Assembly: GCF_003112735.1 (NCBI RefSeq)
Contig: NZ_BFBR01000003.1
Coordinates: 124,001 to 188,000 of the forward strand
From: Candidatus Phycosocius bacilliformis
GTDB taxonomy: Bacteria; Pseudomonadota; Alphaproteobacteria; Caulobacterales; Aquidulcibacteraceae
Length of the DNA stretch: 64,000 nucleotides
Reading direction: 5' to 3'
A program made the position numbers and the translations under genes. Positions 10,747 through 19,062 of this stretch are shown here, in pieces. A model generated the notes under the pieces. That model was given only the letters and a program-made list of their open reading frames with translations, searched no databases and had not been told where the DNA came from. The first letter of the stretch is position 1. Each line of letters begins with the position of its first letter.

Positions 10747-11361
10747 ATGGTGATGGTGAGTCTCACGCGTCATATGATTGCTGTCGGCCTTTTGGCTGCA
10801 AGCATGGGGCTGAGCGGGTGTGGACCGGCAGCGACGACGCAATCCAAAGCTAACCAAACTGCCGCCACTGGCAATCAGGACCAATTCCCACTGGCCAGCC
10901 TCGGCATTATCAACGCCAAACTCCGCACTCCGGTGGCTGGGCGACCAAGTGCCGGCTATCTGGGGATAGAAAACCAAGGTCAAGAGGCAGATCGCCTTAT
11001 GGCTATCACCTCGCCTGACTTCGGCCGTGTTGAAATGCACGACACCCAAAGTGATGGCGGTATGAAGAAAATGGTCAAGCTCGATGGGGTTGAGATTGGT
11101 CCCGGCAACACGGTGGACTTTGCCCCAGGCGGCAAGCATCTGATGCTGTTTGAGCCAACACGACCACTCAAGAATGGCGATACTGTCTCCATGGAATTGA
11201 CCTTTGCCAACGCCGGGCCAATGACCATCCGCTTTACTGTGCTCGACGAGATCCCGCGTCAGCCCTCGGGCATGGGTGATATGGACCATAGTAAGATGGA
11301 CCATTCCCAGATGGACCATTCGGGCATGGATCATGGCGCGATGGACGCTCCTAAGCAGTAA
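10747..11361 (+). CDS. PCu(A)C copper chaperone lipoprotein with Met-Asp-His tail
   Basis: PCu(A)C proteins hold Cu(I) in the periplasm and deliver it, for example, to the CuA centre of cytochrome oxidase. This 204-residue protein has a lipobox (Leu-Ser-Gly-Cys25), so it is probably lipid-anchored. The family copper motif is exact: His98-X10-Met109-X21-His131-X-Met133. The C-terminus (179-200) adds five Met-Asp repeats, four of them Met-Asp-His, which resemble extra metal-binding tails. An in-frame ATG at 10753 could also be the start. It begins 6 bp after the DUF4167 stop, so the two may be cotranscribed. Confidence 0.93.
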   Translation: MVMVSLTRHMIAVGLLAASMGLSGCGPAATTQSKANQTAATGNQDQFPLASLGIINAKLRTPVAGRPSAGYLGIENQGQEADRLMAITSPDFGRVEMHDTQSDGGMKKMVKLDGVEIGPGNTVDFAPGGKHLMLFEPTRPLKNGDTVSMELTFANAGPMTIRFTVLDEIPRQPSGMGDMDHSKMDHSQMDHSGMDHGAMDAPKQ

Positions 11362-11428
11362 GGTTCAGATGCGGGGTTGCTGACCGCAGGGTCTAGCCTG
11401 TGGGGCACCAGCCCGCTAAACCCTGTGT

Positions 11429-12385
11429 GTGAGCATTCCGTTAGACGCCCAGCCGCGAAACCCCGTCGACCGTGCCCCTGCTGCATGGCAACCCTATCTG
11501 CGACTGTCGCGCTTTGACCGGCCGATTGGGTTCTGGCTGTTGGCGCTGCCGTGTTTTATGGGGCAGTTTCTGGGTCGGGCCGGTATTGGGTTTTCCCTCT
11601 ATGATCTATTGTTGATGGGCCTCTGGATTGTGGGCTCGATTGCCATGCGCGGGGCTGGATGCAGCTTTAACGACTGGGTTGACCGCGATATTGATGCCCA
11701 AGTCGAACGAACAGCAGGCAGGCCGCTGCCAGCTGGCCTGATCAGCCCGCGGCAGGCCTTGGCGTGGACACTTGCCCAATGCTTCATTGGACTGCTGGTT
11801 TTGCTGGCCCTGCCCGCCCCAGCCCAAATCGTGGCTTTGTGCGCCATTCCGATGGTCGCGGCTTATCCCTTTATGAAGCGCATCACTTGGTGGCCGCAAT
11901 TGTGGCTTGGCCTGACTTTCAACTGGGGGGTTCTGGTTGGCTATGTCGCGGTGATGGGAAGTCTGGACCCTGCAGCGCTGGCACTTTATGGGGCCTGTGT
12001 GGCTTGGACGATTGGCTATGACACGCTCTATGCCCAGCAAGACATGGAAGATGATGCTCTGGTCGGGGTGAAATCCACCGCCCGCCTGTTTGGTGATCAA
12101 GCCCGCCGCTGGGTTGGCCGTTTCTACCTTGCTGCTTTTGGGCTCGTAGGGCTGGCCTGCATACTCGCCGAACAGGCCTTGGCTGCCCGCATTGTCGGTC
12201 TGGCAGGTGGATTGGCGTTTGGCTTGCATCTGTGGGGGCAGGTCCGGCAAATCCCTGCTACCGGACCCGCGGAAGATCCGCTTGGCCTGTTTAAGTCCAA
12301 CAAGATTGCGGGGCTAATTCTGGTGGCGGGATTATTGGTTCAAGCCGGCATTGGCTGGCTATTGTCGATGAGAGGCTTAGCATGA
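11429..12385 (+). CDS. ubiA: 4-Hydroxybenzoate octaprenyltransferase
   Basis: UbiA prenylates 4-hydroxybenzoate, the second committed step of ubiquinone synthesis, in the inner membrane. The 318-residue protein has about eight membrane segments and both Asp-rich diphosphate/Mg motifs: Asn81-Asp-Trp-Val-Asp-Arg-Asp-Ile-Asp89, and Asp-Thr-Leu-Tyr-Ala-Gln-Gln-Asp-Met-Glu-Asp-Asp around 203-214. Start codon is GTG. Its stop overlaps the next gene by 4 nt. A UbiD decarboxylase homologue for the following step lies at 19205-20746. Confidence 0.96.
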   Translation: MSIPLDAQPRNPVDRAPAAWQPYLRLSRFDRPIGFWLLALPCFMGQFLGRAGIGFSLYDLLLMGLWIVGSIAMRGAGCSFNDWVDRDIDAQVERTAGRPLPAGLISPRQALAWTLAQCFIGLLVLLALPAPAQIVALCAIPMVAAYPFMKRITWWPQLWLGLTFNWGVLVGYVAVMGSLDPAALALYGACVAWTIGYDTLYAQQDMEDDALVGVKSTARLFGDQARRWVGRFYLAAFGLVGLACILAEQALAARIVGLAGGLAFGLHLWGQVRQIPATGPAEDPLGLFKSNKIAGLILVAGLLVQAGIGWLLSMRGLA

Positions 12386-12996
12386 GTGGGGATTTGGCGG
12401 CTCTATGTCCGGTGATGGCCCGTCTGGTAGACACCCATGGCCCCTGCCCGATCCCAACCCGAGAAAGCCAAAGCGCTTATCAAAGCCTGTTCCGCGCCAT
12501 CGTCTATCAACAGCTGTCAGGTAAGGCCGCAGGCACTATTCTGGGCCGGGTCCTGACCCTGTGTGGCGATCCAAACAATGCGCCCGATCCGGCCCACTTC
12601 CTGAGCCATTCTGATGAGGCCTTGCGCGGGTGCGGCCTATCTCGACAAAAGATCGCAGCCTTGAAGGATTTGTCGGTCAAGCGCCAGGACGGTATCGTGC
12701 CAGACAGTGCGGAAATCGACCATCTGCCAGATGAGGATATCATCACCCGCCTGACACAGGTGCGCGGGGTCGGCCAATGGACCGTTGAAATGTATCTTAT
12801 GTTCACCCTTGGCCGTCCGGATGTGTGGCCGGTGGATGATCTGGGCGTGCGCAAGGGCTGGATGTTGGCCTATGGCCTGCCAGAAATGCCGAAGCCCAAG
12901 GCCTTTAAGACCATGGCTGACCATTTGCGTCCCTTTCGGACCCAAGCTGCATGGTATTGCTGGCGGGCGGTCGATACGGTGACCCCAGATGCTTAG
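12382..12996 (+). CDS. DNA-3-methyladenine glycosylase II (AlkA/HhH-GPD family)
   Basis: This base-excision repair enzyme removes alkylated purines from DNA. The 204-residue protein has the helix-hairpin-helix Leu-Thr-Gln-Val-Arg-Gly-Val-Gly-Gln-Trp-Thr (124-134) and the Gly/Pro-rich loop with the catalytic Asp in Trp-Pro-Val-Asp-Asp-Leu (149-154, probably Asp153). It lacks the extra N-terminal domain of E. coli AlkA, like the shorter bacterial homologues. ATG overlaps the ubiA stop, so translation is likely coupled. Confidence 0.93.
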   Translation: MSGDLAALCPVMARLVDTHGPCPIPTRESQSAYQSLFRAIVYQQLSGKAAGTILGRVLTLCGDPNNAPDPAHFLSHSDEALRGCGLSRQKIAALKDLSVKRQDGIVPDSAEIDHLPDEDIITRLTQVRGVGQWTVEMYLMFTLGRPDVWPVDDLGVRKGWMLAYGLPEMPKPKAFKTMADHLRPFRTQAAWYCWRAVDTVTPDA

Positions 12997-13669
12997 GCGT
13001 GTGACCTTGCCCGTGCTTGCCCTTGCGGCGCTGACAAGTTGCGCGGCATTGAACCCTGTCGAGCCTGCAACACCTGGTGCAGCTTTGATTGGGTCGTGGG
13101 ACAATCTGGCACAAATGGCTGCCGCACCCGACGACCTCAAACGCCAGCCCACCATTGGAGGGGCTTGGCTTGATGCCCAATATGCCACCTTTCATGCGGT
13201 GCACACCCCAGCTTTAGCTGGCCCACACGAGCAATCCATCTATCTGGTCTGGCGCAAGGATGGGCCGTATGGGCCAATCAGCCGCCAGCGCCTTTGGGTG
13301 TTTCGTCCCCAGAAGGATGGCGGTCTGATCATGGATTTCTATGCCTTTAAGACACCCGAAATCCTCGCCAATTTGTCGCCCACTGCACCAGCCTTTGGCG
13401 CACTCACGCCTGAGGACCTGATCAGCTATGGCCCAGCTTGCAGCCTGCCTGTGATCCGAACAACGCGTGGCTGGACCGCTTCCATTCCGCCAAGCTGCAC
13501 CATAACGGCCACCAGGTCAGGTCGCCGCATGACGCTGTCAGCCACGCTGACGCTGACGGGCGGCACATTCAGCTATGAGGAGAAAGGTGTTCTGGAATCG
13601 GGTGACTTGGCGTTCAAAGTTCCAGGCGGCCCCGCATATGTCTTCAACCGAAAAGGACCTGCATCATGA
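12989..13669 (+). CDS. CpeT/CpcT-like lipoprotein
   Basis: The 226-residue protein starts with a lipoprotein signal (Leu-Thr-Ser-Cys18). The mature part resembles the CpeT/CpcT fold: an opening Gly-Ser-Trp-Asp-Asn-Leu-Ala-Gln, a central Ile-Tyr-Leu-Val-Trp, and Arg-Gln-Arg-Leu-Trp-Val-Phe, the counterpart of the family Tyr-Arg-Gln-Arg-Leu-Tyr. In cyanobacteria this family attaches bilins to phycobiliproteins; no phycobilisome genes are here, so the role in this organism is unknown. It overlaps the glycosylase gene by 8 nt and the next gene by 4 nt, so all are probably in one transcript. Confidence 0.8.
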   Translation: MLRRVTLPVLALAALTSCAALNPVEPATPGAALIGSWDNLAQMAAAPDDLKRQPTIGGAWLDAQYATFHAVHTPALAGPHEQSIYLVWRKDGPYGPISRQRLWVFRPQKDGGLIMDFYAFKTPEILANLSPTAPAFGALTPEDLISYGPACSLPVIRTTRGWTASIPPSCTITATRSGRRMTLSATLTLTGGTFSYEEKGVLESGDLAFKVPGGPAYVFNRKGPAS

Positions 13670-14226
13670 CCCTGCTTATTCTTGGACTGCTTGTCTTCCT
13701 TGGCGCGCATGCCTTCGTCCGTTTTCGTGGCCCGCGCGAGGCTTTGGCCGGATCATTGGGGGCCCAGCCCTATCGAGGCGTTTTTTCGCTGGTGAGTTTG
13801 GCGGGCTTTGTGCTGCTGATCTATGGCTATGGCCAATATCGCGCCGCGGGGATGATCCCGGTTTGGACCCCGCCAACATTTCTGTCCCACATCAGCCTCA
13901 TCCTGATGTTGCCGGTAATGGTTCTGTTGGTCTCGGCCTATAGTCCGGGCAAGATCAAGGCAATGGTGGTTCACCCAATGCTGGCAGCGGTCAAAATCTG
14001 GGCGCTCGCCCATTTGCTCGCCAATGGCGATCTGGGTTCCATGCTCTTGTTCGGCAGCTTTTTTGCCTGGGCTCTGTTTGCCCGTATCCGCTTAGGCAAG
14101 GCAGAGCGGGTGACAATGCCAATGGGTCGGGGCGATTGGATCGCACTGGGTCTTGGCACTGCCGTATGGCTGGGCTTTATGGCAGGTCTGCACAAAATCC
14201 TGATCGGCGTGCCGGTCATCAGCTAA
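13666..14226 (+). CDS. NnrU-family membrane protein
   Basis: The 186-residue protein has five or six membrane segments and family landmarks Pro-Met-Leu-Ala-Ala-Val-Lys-Ile-Trp-Ala-Leu-Ala-His-Leu near 105-118, with the conserved His in the membrane. NnrU is linked to nitric-oxide-related denitrification genes in some bacteria but is widespread in non-denitrifiers; a plant relative acts in carotenoid isomerisation. No denitrification genes are present, so the substrate is open. ATG overlaps the previous stop by 4 nt. Confidence 0.88.
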   Translation: MTLLILGLLVFLGAHAFVRFRGPREALAGSLGAQPYRGVFSLVSLAGFVLLIYGYGQYRAAGMIPVWTPPTFLSHISLILMLPVMVLLVSAYSPGKIKAMVVHPMLAAVKIWALAHLLANGDLGSMLLFGSFFAWALFARIRLGKAERVTMPMGRGDWIALGLGTAVWLGFMAGLHKILIGVPVIS

Positions 14227-14267
14227 AGTCAGATTGCTTCGACCATCAATTCAGGCACACTGGCCAC

Positions 14268-15194
14268 ATGGCAGCACCCACAATCGACCCCAAAACCATT
14301 TTCACGCCCCAGGAATGGGAGGATTTACGTCGTCGCAATGACTGGATCGGACTGGGATTGGTGGCCCACGCTTGGGCTCTGATCGGACTTGCTGTGGCCC
14401 TATTCGCGTTGGCCCCCAATCCGCTAACCTGGCTGATCGCGGTAATGGTGGTCGGTGCGCGCCAATTGGGTTTGGCGATTTTGATGCATGAGGCGGCCCA
14501 TGGCGGCCTTTCCAAACACCAAAAGCTCAATGATTTTGTTGGCCATTGGCTATGCGGTGTGCCTGTGGGAGCTTCTCTGCATCGCTACCGGCCCTATCAT
14601 CTGGGCCATCATCGTCATACCCAACAAGCCGAGGATCCCGATCTTGGCTTGGCCGCCCATTTTCCAATCACCAAAGCGAGTTATCGGCGTAAATTGTTGC
14701 GTGACCTGACCGGCCAGACCTTCTTCAAACAGACACTCGCCCCGCTTATGGGTGTTTTGGCGGCCCCCGCTCAAGCCAGCTCGCAAGCCCGCCAAGCAGC
14801 AACAACTTATCTGGCCGGGCAGGTCGGTATCTTCATAGTGTTTCTCGCGGCAGGTCAGGGCTGGGCGTTTCTTTCCATCTGGCTTTTTGCCCAAGCCACG
14901 TGGTATCCAGCGGTGACGCGCCTGCGCAATATTGGCGAACATGCCTGTGCTACGCCAGACCCATCTGACCCCTGGAAGCTGGCCCGGACGACCCATGCCA
15001 ATCCGCTCGAAAGGCTATTGATCGCACCTTATTGGGTGCATTTTCACGCCGAACATCATTTGTGGATGTACATCCCCTGCTATCGACTGGAAGCGACACA
15101 CAAACTGCTCAAAGCCAAGGGCTTGACCGAGAAAATGGAGATCAAGCAGGGCTATGGCCAAATCCTAGCGCTGGCAACAGCCCGGCAAGCCTGA
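14268..15194 (+). CDS. Membrane fatty acid desaturase
   Basis: This di-iron integral membrane enzyme inserts a double bond into an acyl chain. The 308-residue protein shows all three His boxes: His74-Glu-Ala-Ala-His78, His111-Leu-Gly-His-His115-Arg-His117, and His258-Phe-His260-Ala-Glu-His263-His264. Hydrophobic segments lie between the boxes. The ATG at 14268, 41 bp after the NnrU stop, is used because upstream in-frame codons run through the NnrU gene. Substrate could be a membrane lipid or a carotenoid-like molecule. Confidence 0.93.
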   Translation: MAAPTIDPKTIFTPQEWEDLRRRNDWIGLGLVAHAWALIGLAVALFALAPNPLTWLIAVMVVGARQLGLAILMHEAAHGGLSKHQKLNDFVGHWLCGVPVGASLHRYRPYHLGHHRHTQQAEDPDLGLAAHFPITKASYRRKLLRDLTGQTFFKQTLAPLMGVLAAPAQASSQARQAATTYLAGQVGIFIVFLAAGQGWAFLSIWLFAQATWYPAVTRLRNIGEHACATPDPSDPWKLARTTHANPLERLLIAPYWVHFHAEHHLWMYIPCYRLEATHKLLKAKGLTEKMEIKQGYGQILALATARQA

Positions 15195-15246
15195 CCTGAT
15201 ACAACTGCCTGTTTCTGGCGCGTTTGAGGACCCGTTCGTCCCGACT

Positions 15247-15492
15247 TCACCGCCCAGCTGATGGGGCCACCGTTATAGGAACGGGGACCGGATTTGCTTG
15301 CAATGGCGGCAAACCACCAAAATCGCTGACCCCACTCGACTGACTTTGGTCAATAATAGAACGGTCGGCCATAACAGATGCGGACCCTGCCTGGTCAGAG
15401 GCCGACGGGCTCACCAAAGAAGTCTTAGTTGTGGCACAAGCCGACACGGCTGCAGCAGACATCAATGCTGTAATCAAAAGCGCTTTTCTCAT
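15247..15492 (-). CDS. Small exported lipoprotein, unknown function
   Basis: An 81-residue protein begins Met-Arg-Lys-Ala-Leu-Leu-Ile with a lipobox Val-Ser-Ala-Cys at about 16-19. The remainder is Ser-, Pro- and Ala-rich and looks disordered. The start at 15492 places the signal peptide correctly; an upstream in-frame codon (15555) would add 21 non-signal residues. It is convergent with the desaturase and divergent from the methyltransferase. No family recognised. Confidence 0.65.
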   Translation of the reverse strand: MRKALLITALMSAAAVSACATTKTSLVSPSASDQAGSASVMADRSIIDQSQSSGVSDFGGLPPLQANPVPVPITVAPSAGR

Positions 15493-15645
15493 GACAGACC
15501 TGATCCATTCTCTAAACAATTGACGAAAATTTATATTTCTCATCATGCTAAGCAAGCAATACTAATTGTCAACCTAAAATTTTATTTGCTTTGGCCGTAT
15601 GTAGGAATGTCTTGCGAAAGAGACTTATGGGCTGGATGGTTGGGT

Positions 15646-16293
15646 ATGACTGACAACGCATTGGCGAATTTCATCACCACCCACACATGCCCTGACCGGC
15701 CACCACATTGCCCCGAGATTGTGCTGCATTTGGCGAGTGAAGCCGTCGCTTTATGGCAATTGAGTGCGGACGAATTAGACCAGCAAGGGCTGCCATTACC
15801 TTTTTGGGCCTTTGCATGGGCAGGTGGCCAGGCTTTGGCCCGCTATCTGCTTGATCATCCCAAACGTGTCCAAGACAAGCACGTTTATGACATCGCGTCA
15901 GGCTCTGGCTTGGTCGCCATTGCGGCAAAAATGTCTGGTGCAAAGCAAGTAACAGCGGTCGATATTGATCCTTATGCGATCGCAGCTGTCGGCCTCAATG
16001 CGTCATTAAATCAGGTCGATCTTGCGACCTATCAGGGTGACCTCATCGGCCAAATTTTGCAAACTGATGTGTTGTTGGTTGGCGATCTTTTTTATGAGCG
16101 AGAGATCGCAGAGCCCTTGTTCGCGTGGCTCAGACAATGCCAACAGGCAGGGATCTTGGTTCTGATCGGTGATCCTGGGCGAACTTATCTTCCGAAAGCG
16201 GGCCTAAAGGAATTGGCTTGCTATTCGATTCCAGTGTCGCGTGAATTGGAAGATCAAGATATCAAAGTGACTCGTGTTTGGGGGCTTGCTTGA
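15646..16293 (+). CDS. Class I SAM methyltransferase, ETFB-lysine/METTL20-like
   Basis: The 215-residue protein has the SAM-binding motif Tyr-Asp-Ile-Ala-Ser-Gly-Ser-Gly-Leu-Val-Ala (near 82-92), an acidic loop (Val-Asp-Ile-Asp-Pro-Tyr) and the post-motif Val-Gly-Asp-Leu-Phe-Tyr-Glu. The Asp-x-Phe-Tyr-Glu element is typical of the family that methylates a lysine of electron-transfer-flavoprotein beta; other members are annotated only as nicotinamide N-methyltransferase-like. Start 15646 fits the usual domain length. Substrate is inferred from the family, not from context. Confidence 0.85.
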   Translation: MTDNALANFITTHTCPDRPPHCPEIVLHLASEAVALWQLSADELDQQGLPLPFWAFAWAGGQALARYLLDHPKRVQDKHVYDIASGSGLVAIAAKMSGAKQVTAVDIDPYAIAAVGLNASLNQVDLATYQGDLIGQILQTDVLLVGDLFYEREIAEPLFAWLRQCQQAGILVLIGDPGRTYLPKAGLKELACYSIPVSRELEDQDIKVTRVWGLA

Positions 16294-16384
16294 CCCGCAA
16301 CCGCTTGTTCGATTGAAGAACATCCCAATCAGCCTACATGTGTGGCGTTATGCACACCGCACGAGACCGGTCAGGGGAAACGAC

Positions 16385-17251
16385 ATGAAGAAATGGTTTG
16401 CAGCTGTTCTGGCCTTGCTAACACTGGGTGCCTGCTCTGGGCCGCAAGTCCTGAACTTGGTAGCCCAAACACCCGGCCCTGTCATACGCGATGTCGCCTA
16501 TGGCCCCCTGCCCCGTCAGAAGTTAGACATTTATGCGCCTAAGGTAATCCGGCCCGATACGCCAGTTTTGGTCTTCTATCATGGTGGGTCGTGGCAATAT
16601 GGTGCCAAGGAAGATTACAAGTTTCTGGGCTCGACCTTTGCCGCACGCGGCATTCAGACGGTGGTGGTCAATTATCGCCTGCACCCGGAGGTGATTTTCC
16701 CTGGCTTTGTTGAAGATGGTGCCAAGGCGCTGGCCTATGTCCAGTCCAACATCTCAGAAGGTCGCCCTGTCTTTATCGCGGGCCACTCTGCCGGGGCCCA
16801 TATTGCCGCAATGATTGCACTTGACCCCACGTTCTTGGCCGCCGATGGCACAAATGTTTGCCAGGCTGCGAAGGGCGTGATTGGCATCGCCGGACCCTAT
16901 GATTTCACCCCGGTTGAGCCTGTGTTTAAGCGCATTTTCCCCGCCGAGATTCTGCCGAACACCAAACCCATCAACTTTGTTGCCAATCCGGCCCCGCCCA
17001 TGCTGTTGTTGCATGGCACCAAGGATACCACTGTTTTGCCCAAGCGCAGCGAAGAGCTCGCCGCAGCATTGCGTCAAAAAGGTAATCAGGCAGACGTGAA
17101 ACTCTATCCTGGTGTCGACCATCTTTATATTTTGGGGGCGTTGTCGCCGGTTGTGCGCCGGACCGCGCCCACGCTGGCAGACATTTTGGCCTTCATTGAG
17201 GCCCAAAAGGCAGCGGGCTATCCGGGCTGTCGCCAGAGAGACAAATCCTGA
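16385..17251 (+). CDS. Alpha/beta-hydrolase lipoprotein (carboxylesterase type)
   Basis: The 288-residue protein carries a lipobox (Leu-Gly-Ala-Cys17), so it is probably anchored in the periplasm. The catalytic features are complete: oxyanion His66-Gly-Gly68, nucleophile elbow Gly133-His-Ser135-Ala-Gly137, an Asp in His-Gly-Thr-Lys-Asp and a His in Gly-Val-Asp-His. The His-Gly-Gly form places it with hormone-sensitive-lipase/BD-FAE-type esterases. AGGGGAAACGAC precedes the ATG. Natural substrate unknown. Confidence 0.9.
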   Translation: MKKWFAAVLALLTLGACSGPQVLNLVAQTPGPVIRDVAYGPLPRQKLDIYAPKVIRPDTPVLVFYHGGSWQYGAKEDYKFLGSTFAARGIQTVVVNYRLHPEVIFPGFVEDGAKALAYVQSNISEGRPVFIAGHSAGAHIAAMIALDPTFLAADGTNVCQAAKGVIGIAGPYDFTPVEPVFKRIFPAEILPNTKPINFVANPAPPMLLLHGTKDTTVLPKRSEELAAALRQKGNQADVKLYPGVDHLYILGALSPVVRRTAPTLADILAFIEAQKAAGYPGCRQRDKS

Positions 17252-17640
17252 TGCGCCGCTATGACCCTTTGGCCCGCAATGTGCTGGGCGGGCCCTTGGA
17301 AACCTGTTCGCTCAATCCACTCACAGGCTGGTTTCGCAATGGCTGTTGTGAAACCGAAGGACTCGATCACGGCACCCATGTGGTTTGCGCGATCATGACT
17401 GAGGCTTTCCTCGCCCATCAGCTCGATGTCGGCAATGATCTTGTGACGCCGCGCCCGGAATATCGCTTTGCGGGCCTCAAGCCCGGCGACCGCTGGTGTG
17501 TGTGCTTAAGCCGGTGGAAGCAGGCCCTTGATGCGGGGTGCGCACCACCCGTTCATCTGGAAGCCACTCATGAAGAAGCCCTCGTCGTGGTGCCCTTGGA
17601 CATACTCAAAACCTATGCCGTGATCGCCAAAGACCCATGA
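17251..17640 (+). CDS. DUF2237 family protein
   Basis: The 129-residue protein matches this family nearly end to end: Asn-Val-Leu-Gly-Gly-Pro-Leu-Glu-x-Cys-Ser, then Asn-Gly-Cys-Cys-Glu-Thr, Val-Cys-Ala, Gly-Asn-Asp-Leu-x-Thr-Pro, and Pro-Gly-Asp-Arg-Trp-Cys-Val-Cys. The set of conserved Cys could bind a metal, but the function is not established. It overlaps the esterase stop by 1 nt and the following acetyltransferase by 4 nt, giving a three-gene unit. Confidence 0.93.
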   Translation: MRRYDPLARNVLGGPLETCSLNPLTGWFRNGCCETEGLDHGTHVVCAIMTEAFLAHQLDVGNDLVTPRPEYRFAGLKPGDRWCVCLSRWKQALDAGCAPPVHLEATHEEALVVVPLDILKTYAVIAKDP

Positions 17641-17945
17641 GCCCACCTGCCCAACCTGTTTATGAAGATTTAGGTGCAGGTCGCGCACGACTTGTGCTGG
17701 TCGCACACTTAGCCCGACAGACGGGCCTGTGTACCATCACATGGTTCGACAGGGCCGACGGTGTGCGCGTGATTGACCATACTTTTGTCCCTTCTGCGCT
17801 GAATGGTCAGGGACTGGCCGGTCAGTTGACACAAGCAGCGCTGGATCAAGCCCGCGCTGATCGCATGCGCGTGGTTGCACACTGTTCCTATGTCGCGGCC
17901 TGGATCAAACGCCACCTGGAGTATCAAGACCTGCTCTGCGACTGA
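17637..17945 (+). CDS. Small GNAT-type N-acetyltransferase (YjdJ-like)
   Basis: The 102-residue protein is the compact one-domain acetyl-CoA-binding form: a strand with Ile-Asp-His-Thr-Phe-Val, then Leu-Asn-Gly-Gln-Gly-Leu-Ala-Gly-Gln-Leu (the acetyl-CoA pyrophosphate loop, counterpart of Arg-Gly-x-Gly), and a final Val-Val-Ala-His-Cys-Ser-Tyr-Val strand-helix. Its acceptor is unknown. Its stop codon directly abuts that of the convergent P-loop kinase gene, with a hairpin across both. Confidence 0.88.
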   Translation: MSPPAQPVYEDLGAGRARLVLVAHLARQTGLCTITWFDRADGVRVIDHTFVPSALNGQGLAGQLTQAALDQARADRMRVVAHCSYVAAWIKRHLEYQDLLCD

Positions 17946-17960
17946 TCAATCTGTGATCAG
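17942..17960. terminator. Hairpin spanning abutting convergent stop codons
   Basis: CTGATCA - ATCTG - TGATCAG forms a perfect 7-bp stem over the TGA of the acetyltransferase (17943-17945) and the TGA of the opposite gene (17946-17948). No T-run follows on either side, so if it terminates transcription it is not a classical rho-independent site. Confidence 0.4.
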
Positions 17961-18452
17961 GCACCCATTCAAGGCTGACATCTCTTCCCTGTTGGGGACT
18001 TCCCACATTGTTTCGACAAAATCGAACATTTCGCGGTCGACAGTGAGGGAGAAAGTTTCCCCCTTGTCGGCATTACGGGCTTGGACCCGCCCCCAGCGCA
18101 CCTCGACCGGCACATCAAGTACATGCAGCACGACCGGAATGCCACGCTCTTTAGCCACATCGGCAAAGCGGCGGCGATGGTCTGCAGTGGTAAAGCCAAG
18201 GTCAAGAATGGCATGTCGGCCCAGCCCAATGGCTTGAAGCGCCATCTCGGTGATCATGGCTTCGCAGCGGCCAATACGCGCCATCGTCCAGTCAAACTCG
18301 ATAGGTTGGGGGCTGTCGGGCCAGAAAAGCTCAACCATCCAACGATCGATCGCCAGATAGAGGCCGGGCAAGTCGGCTGCCAACTTGCGGCTATAGGTTG
18401 ATTTGCCAGCTCCAGTGGAGCCGCAAACCAAATGAAAAGCGGGATCAGTCAA
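17946..18452 (-). CDS. P-loop ATPase/kinase of the zeta-toxin-like AAA family
   Basis: The 168-residue protein has a Walker A loop Gly11-Ser-Thr-Gly-Ala-Gly-Lys-Ser-Thr19 and a later Asp-Leu-Gly-Phe strand that could be Walker B. The layout (single P-loop, then a lid with Arg-Trp-Gly-Arg-Val-Gln-Ala-Arg) is that of small nucleoside/aminoglycoside-like kinases often annotated as AAA family ATPases. Substrate is unknown. It is translationally coupled to the upstream DUF2239 gene (4-nt overlap) and so shares its doubled operator. Confidence 0.85.
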   Translation of the reverse strand: MTDPAFHLVCGSTGAGKSTYSRKLAADLPGLYLAIDRWMVELFWPDSPQPIEFDWTMARIGRCEAMITEMALQAIGLGRHAILDLGFTTADHRRRFADVAKERGIPVVLHVLDVPVEVRWGRVQARNADKGETFSLTVDREMFDFVETMWEVPNREEMSALNGCLITD

Positions 18453-19051
18453 TCGGCGTCTCCAGTTGCATCAGGCGGGGCGAAGGCCCTTTGACTGAGC
18501 TGAGTCACATGGGCAAGGACATCAGATGGCCAATCTGCACTCAATGCGGCAAAGCGTACAGCATCGCCGGCAAACAAGGCGCGGCTGGCTTCTTCAAACC
18601 CCGCGGCATTACCGACCATCGCTGACATGAAGCGATATAGGCTTTCACGGCCAACCCGTTGGGTTTGATTGGTTTGAGAGCTGCGGCGCGCTGCCTCGAC
18701 CAGTTTGCGCAGCGTCACGCTGGCCCCGCCGGGCTGTTGGGCCAGCCAATCCCAATGGCGCGGCAGCAAGGTTACCTCGCGCGCGGCCACCCCCAGCTTG
18801 GGCCGACCGGCCTTGCGTGGCACCGTCACCTCGGCTTGTGGCAAACGGGCAACCACATCGGCCACACTACCGCGCAGATCAAGATCAATCGGCTGGCTTG
18901 TGTCGGCATCAAAAACCAAAACAGGCTTTGCGTCTGGCCGGTCTTGATAGGTGCGTATGCTGGCAGCCACCTCCCGCAAGGGCCCAAAAGCAATCATCGT
19001 GTCGCCGGCGAAGGCAACAGCCGAGGTGTGTGCAGCATAGGTCATTTTCAT
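18449..19051 (-). CDS. DUF2239 family protein
   Basis: The 200-residue protein carries the family block [19 protein letters not shown], then Gln-Pro-Gly-Gly-Ala-Ser-Val. The function of DUF2239 is not established; the block is basic and could contact nucleic acid. The ATG at 19051 is chosen because an upstream in-frame start (19087) lies within the promoter/operator sequence. First gene of a two-gene operon with the P-loop kinase. Confidence 0.88.
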   Translation of the reverse strand: MKMTYAAHTSAVAFAGDTMIAFGPLREVAASIRTYQDRPDAKPVLVFDADTSQPIDLDLRGSVADVVARLPQAEVTVPRKAGRPKLGVAAREVTLLPRHWDWLAQQPGGASVTLRKLVEAARRSSQTNQTQRVGRESLYRFMSAMVGNAAGFEEASRALFAGDAVRFAALSADWPSDVLAHVTQLSQRAFAPPDATGDAD

Positions 19052-19062
19052 CGTCCATATTT

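Noticed and set aside
12989-15194. NnrU and CpeT neighbours considered as denitrification or phycobilisome operon
   Set aside because: No nitrite, nitric-oxide reductase or phycobiliprotein genes are present; only the two family resemblances support it.
17946-18452. P-loop kinase considered as the zeta toxin of a toxin-antitoxin pair
   Set aside because: The partner DUF2239 protein (200 residues, non-epsilon-like) does not resemble an antitoxin, and the kinase is smaller than typical zeta toxins and lacks clear peptidoglycan-precursor-binding elements.
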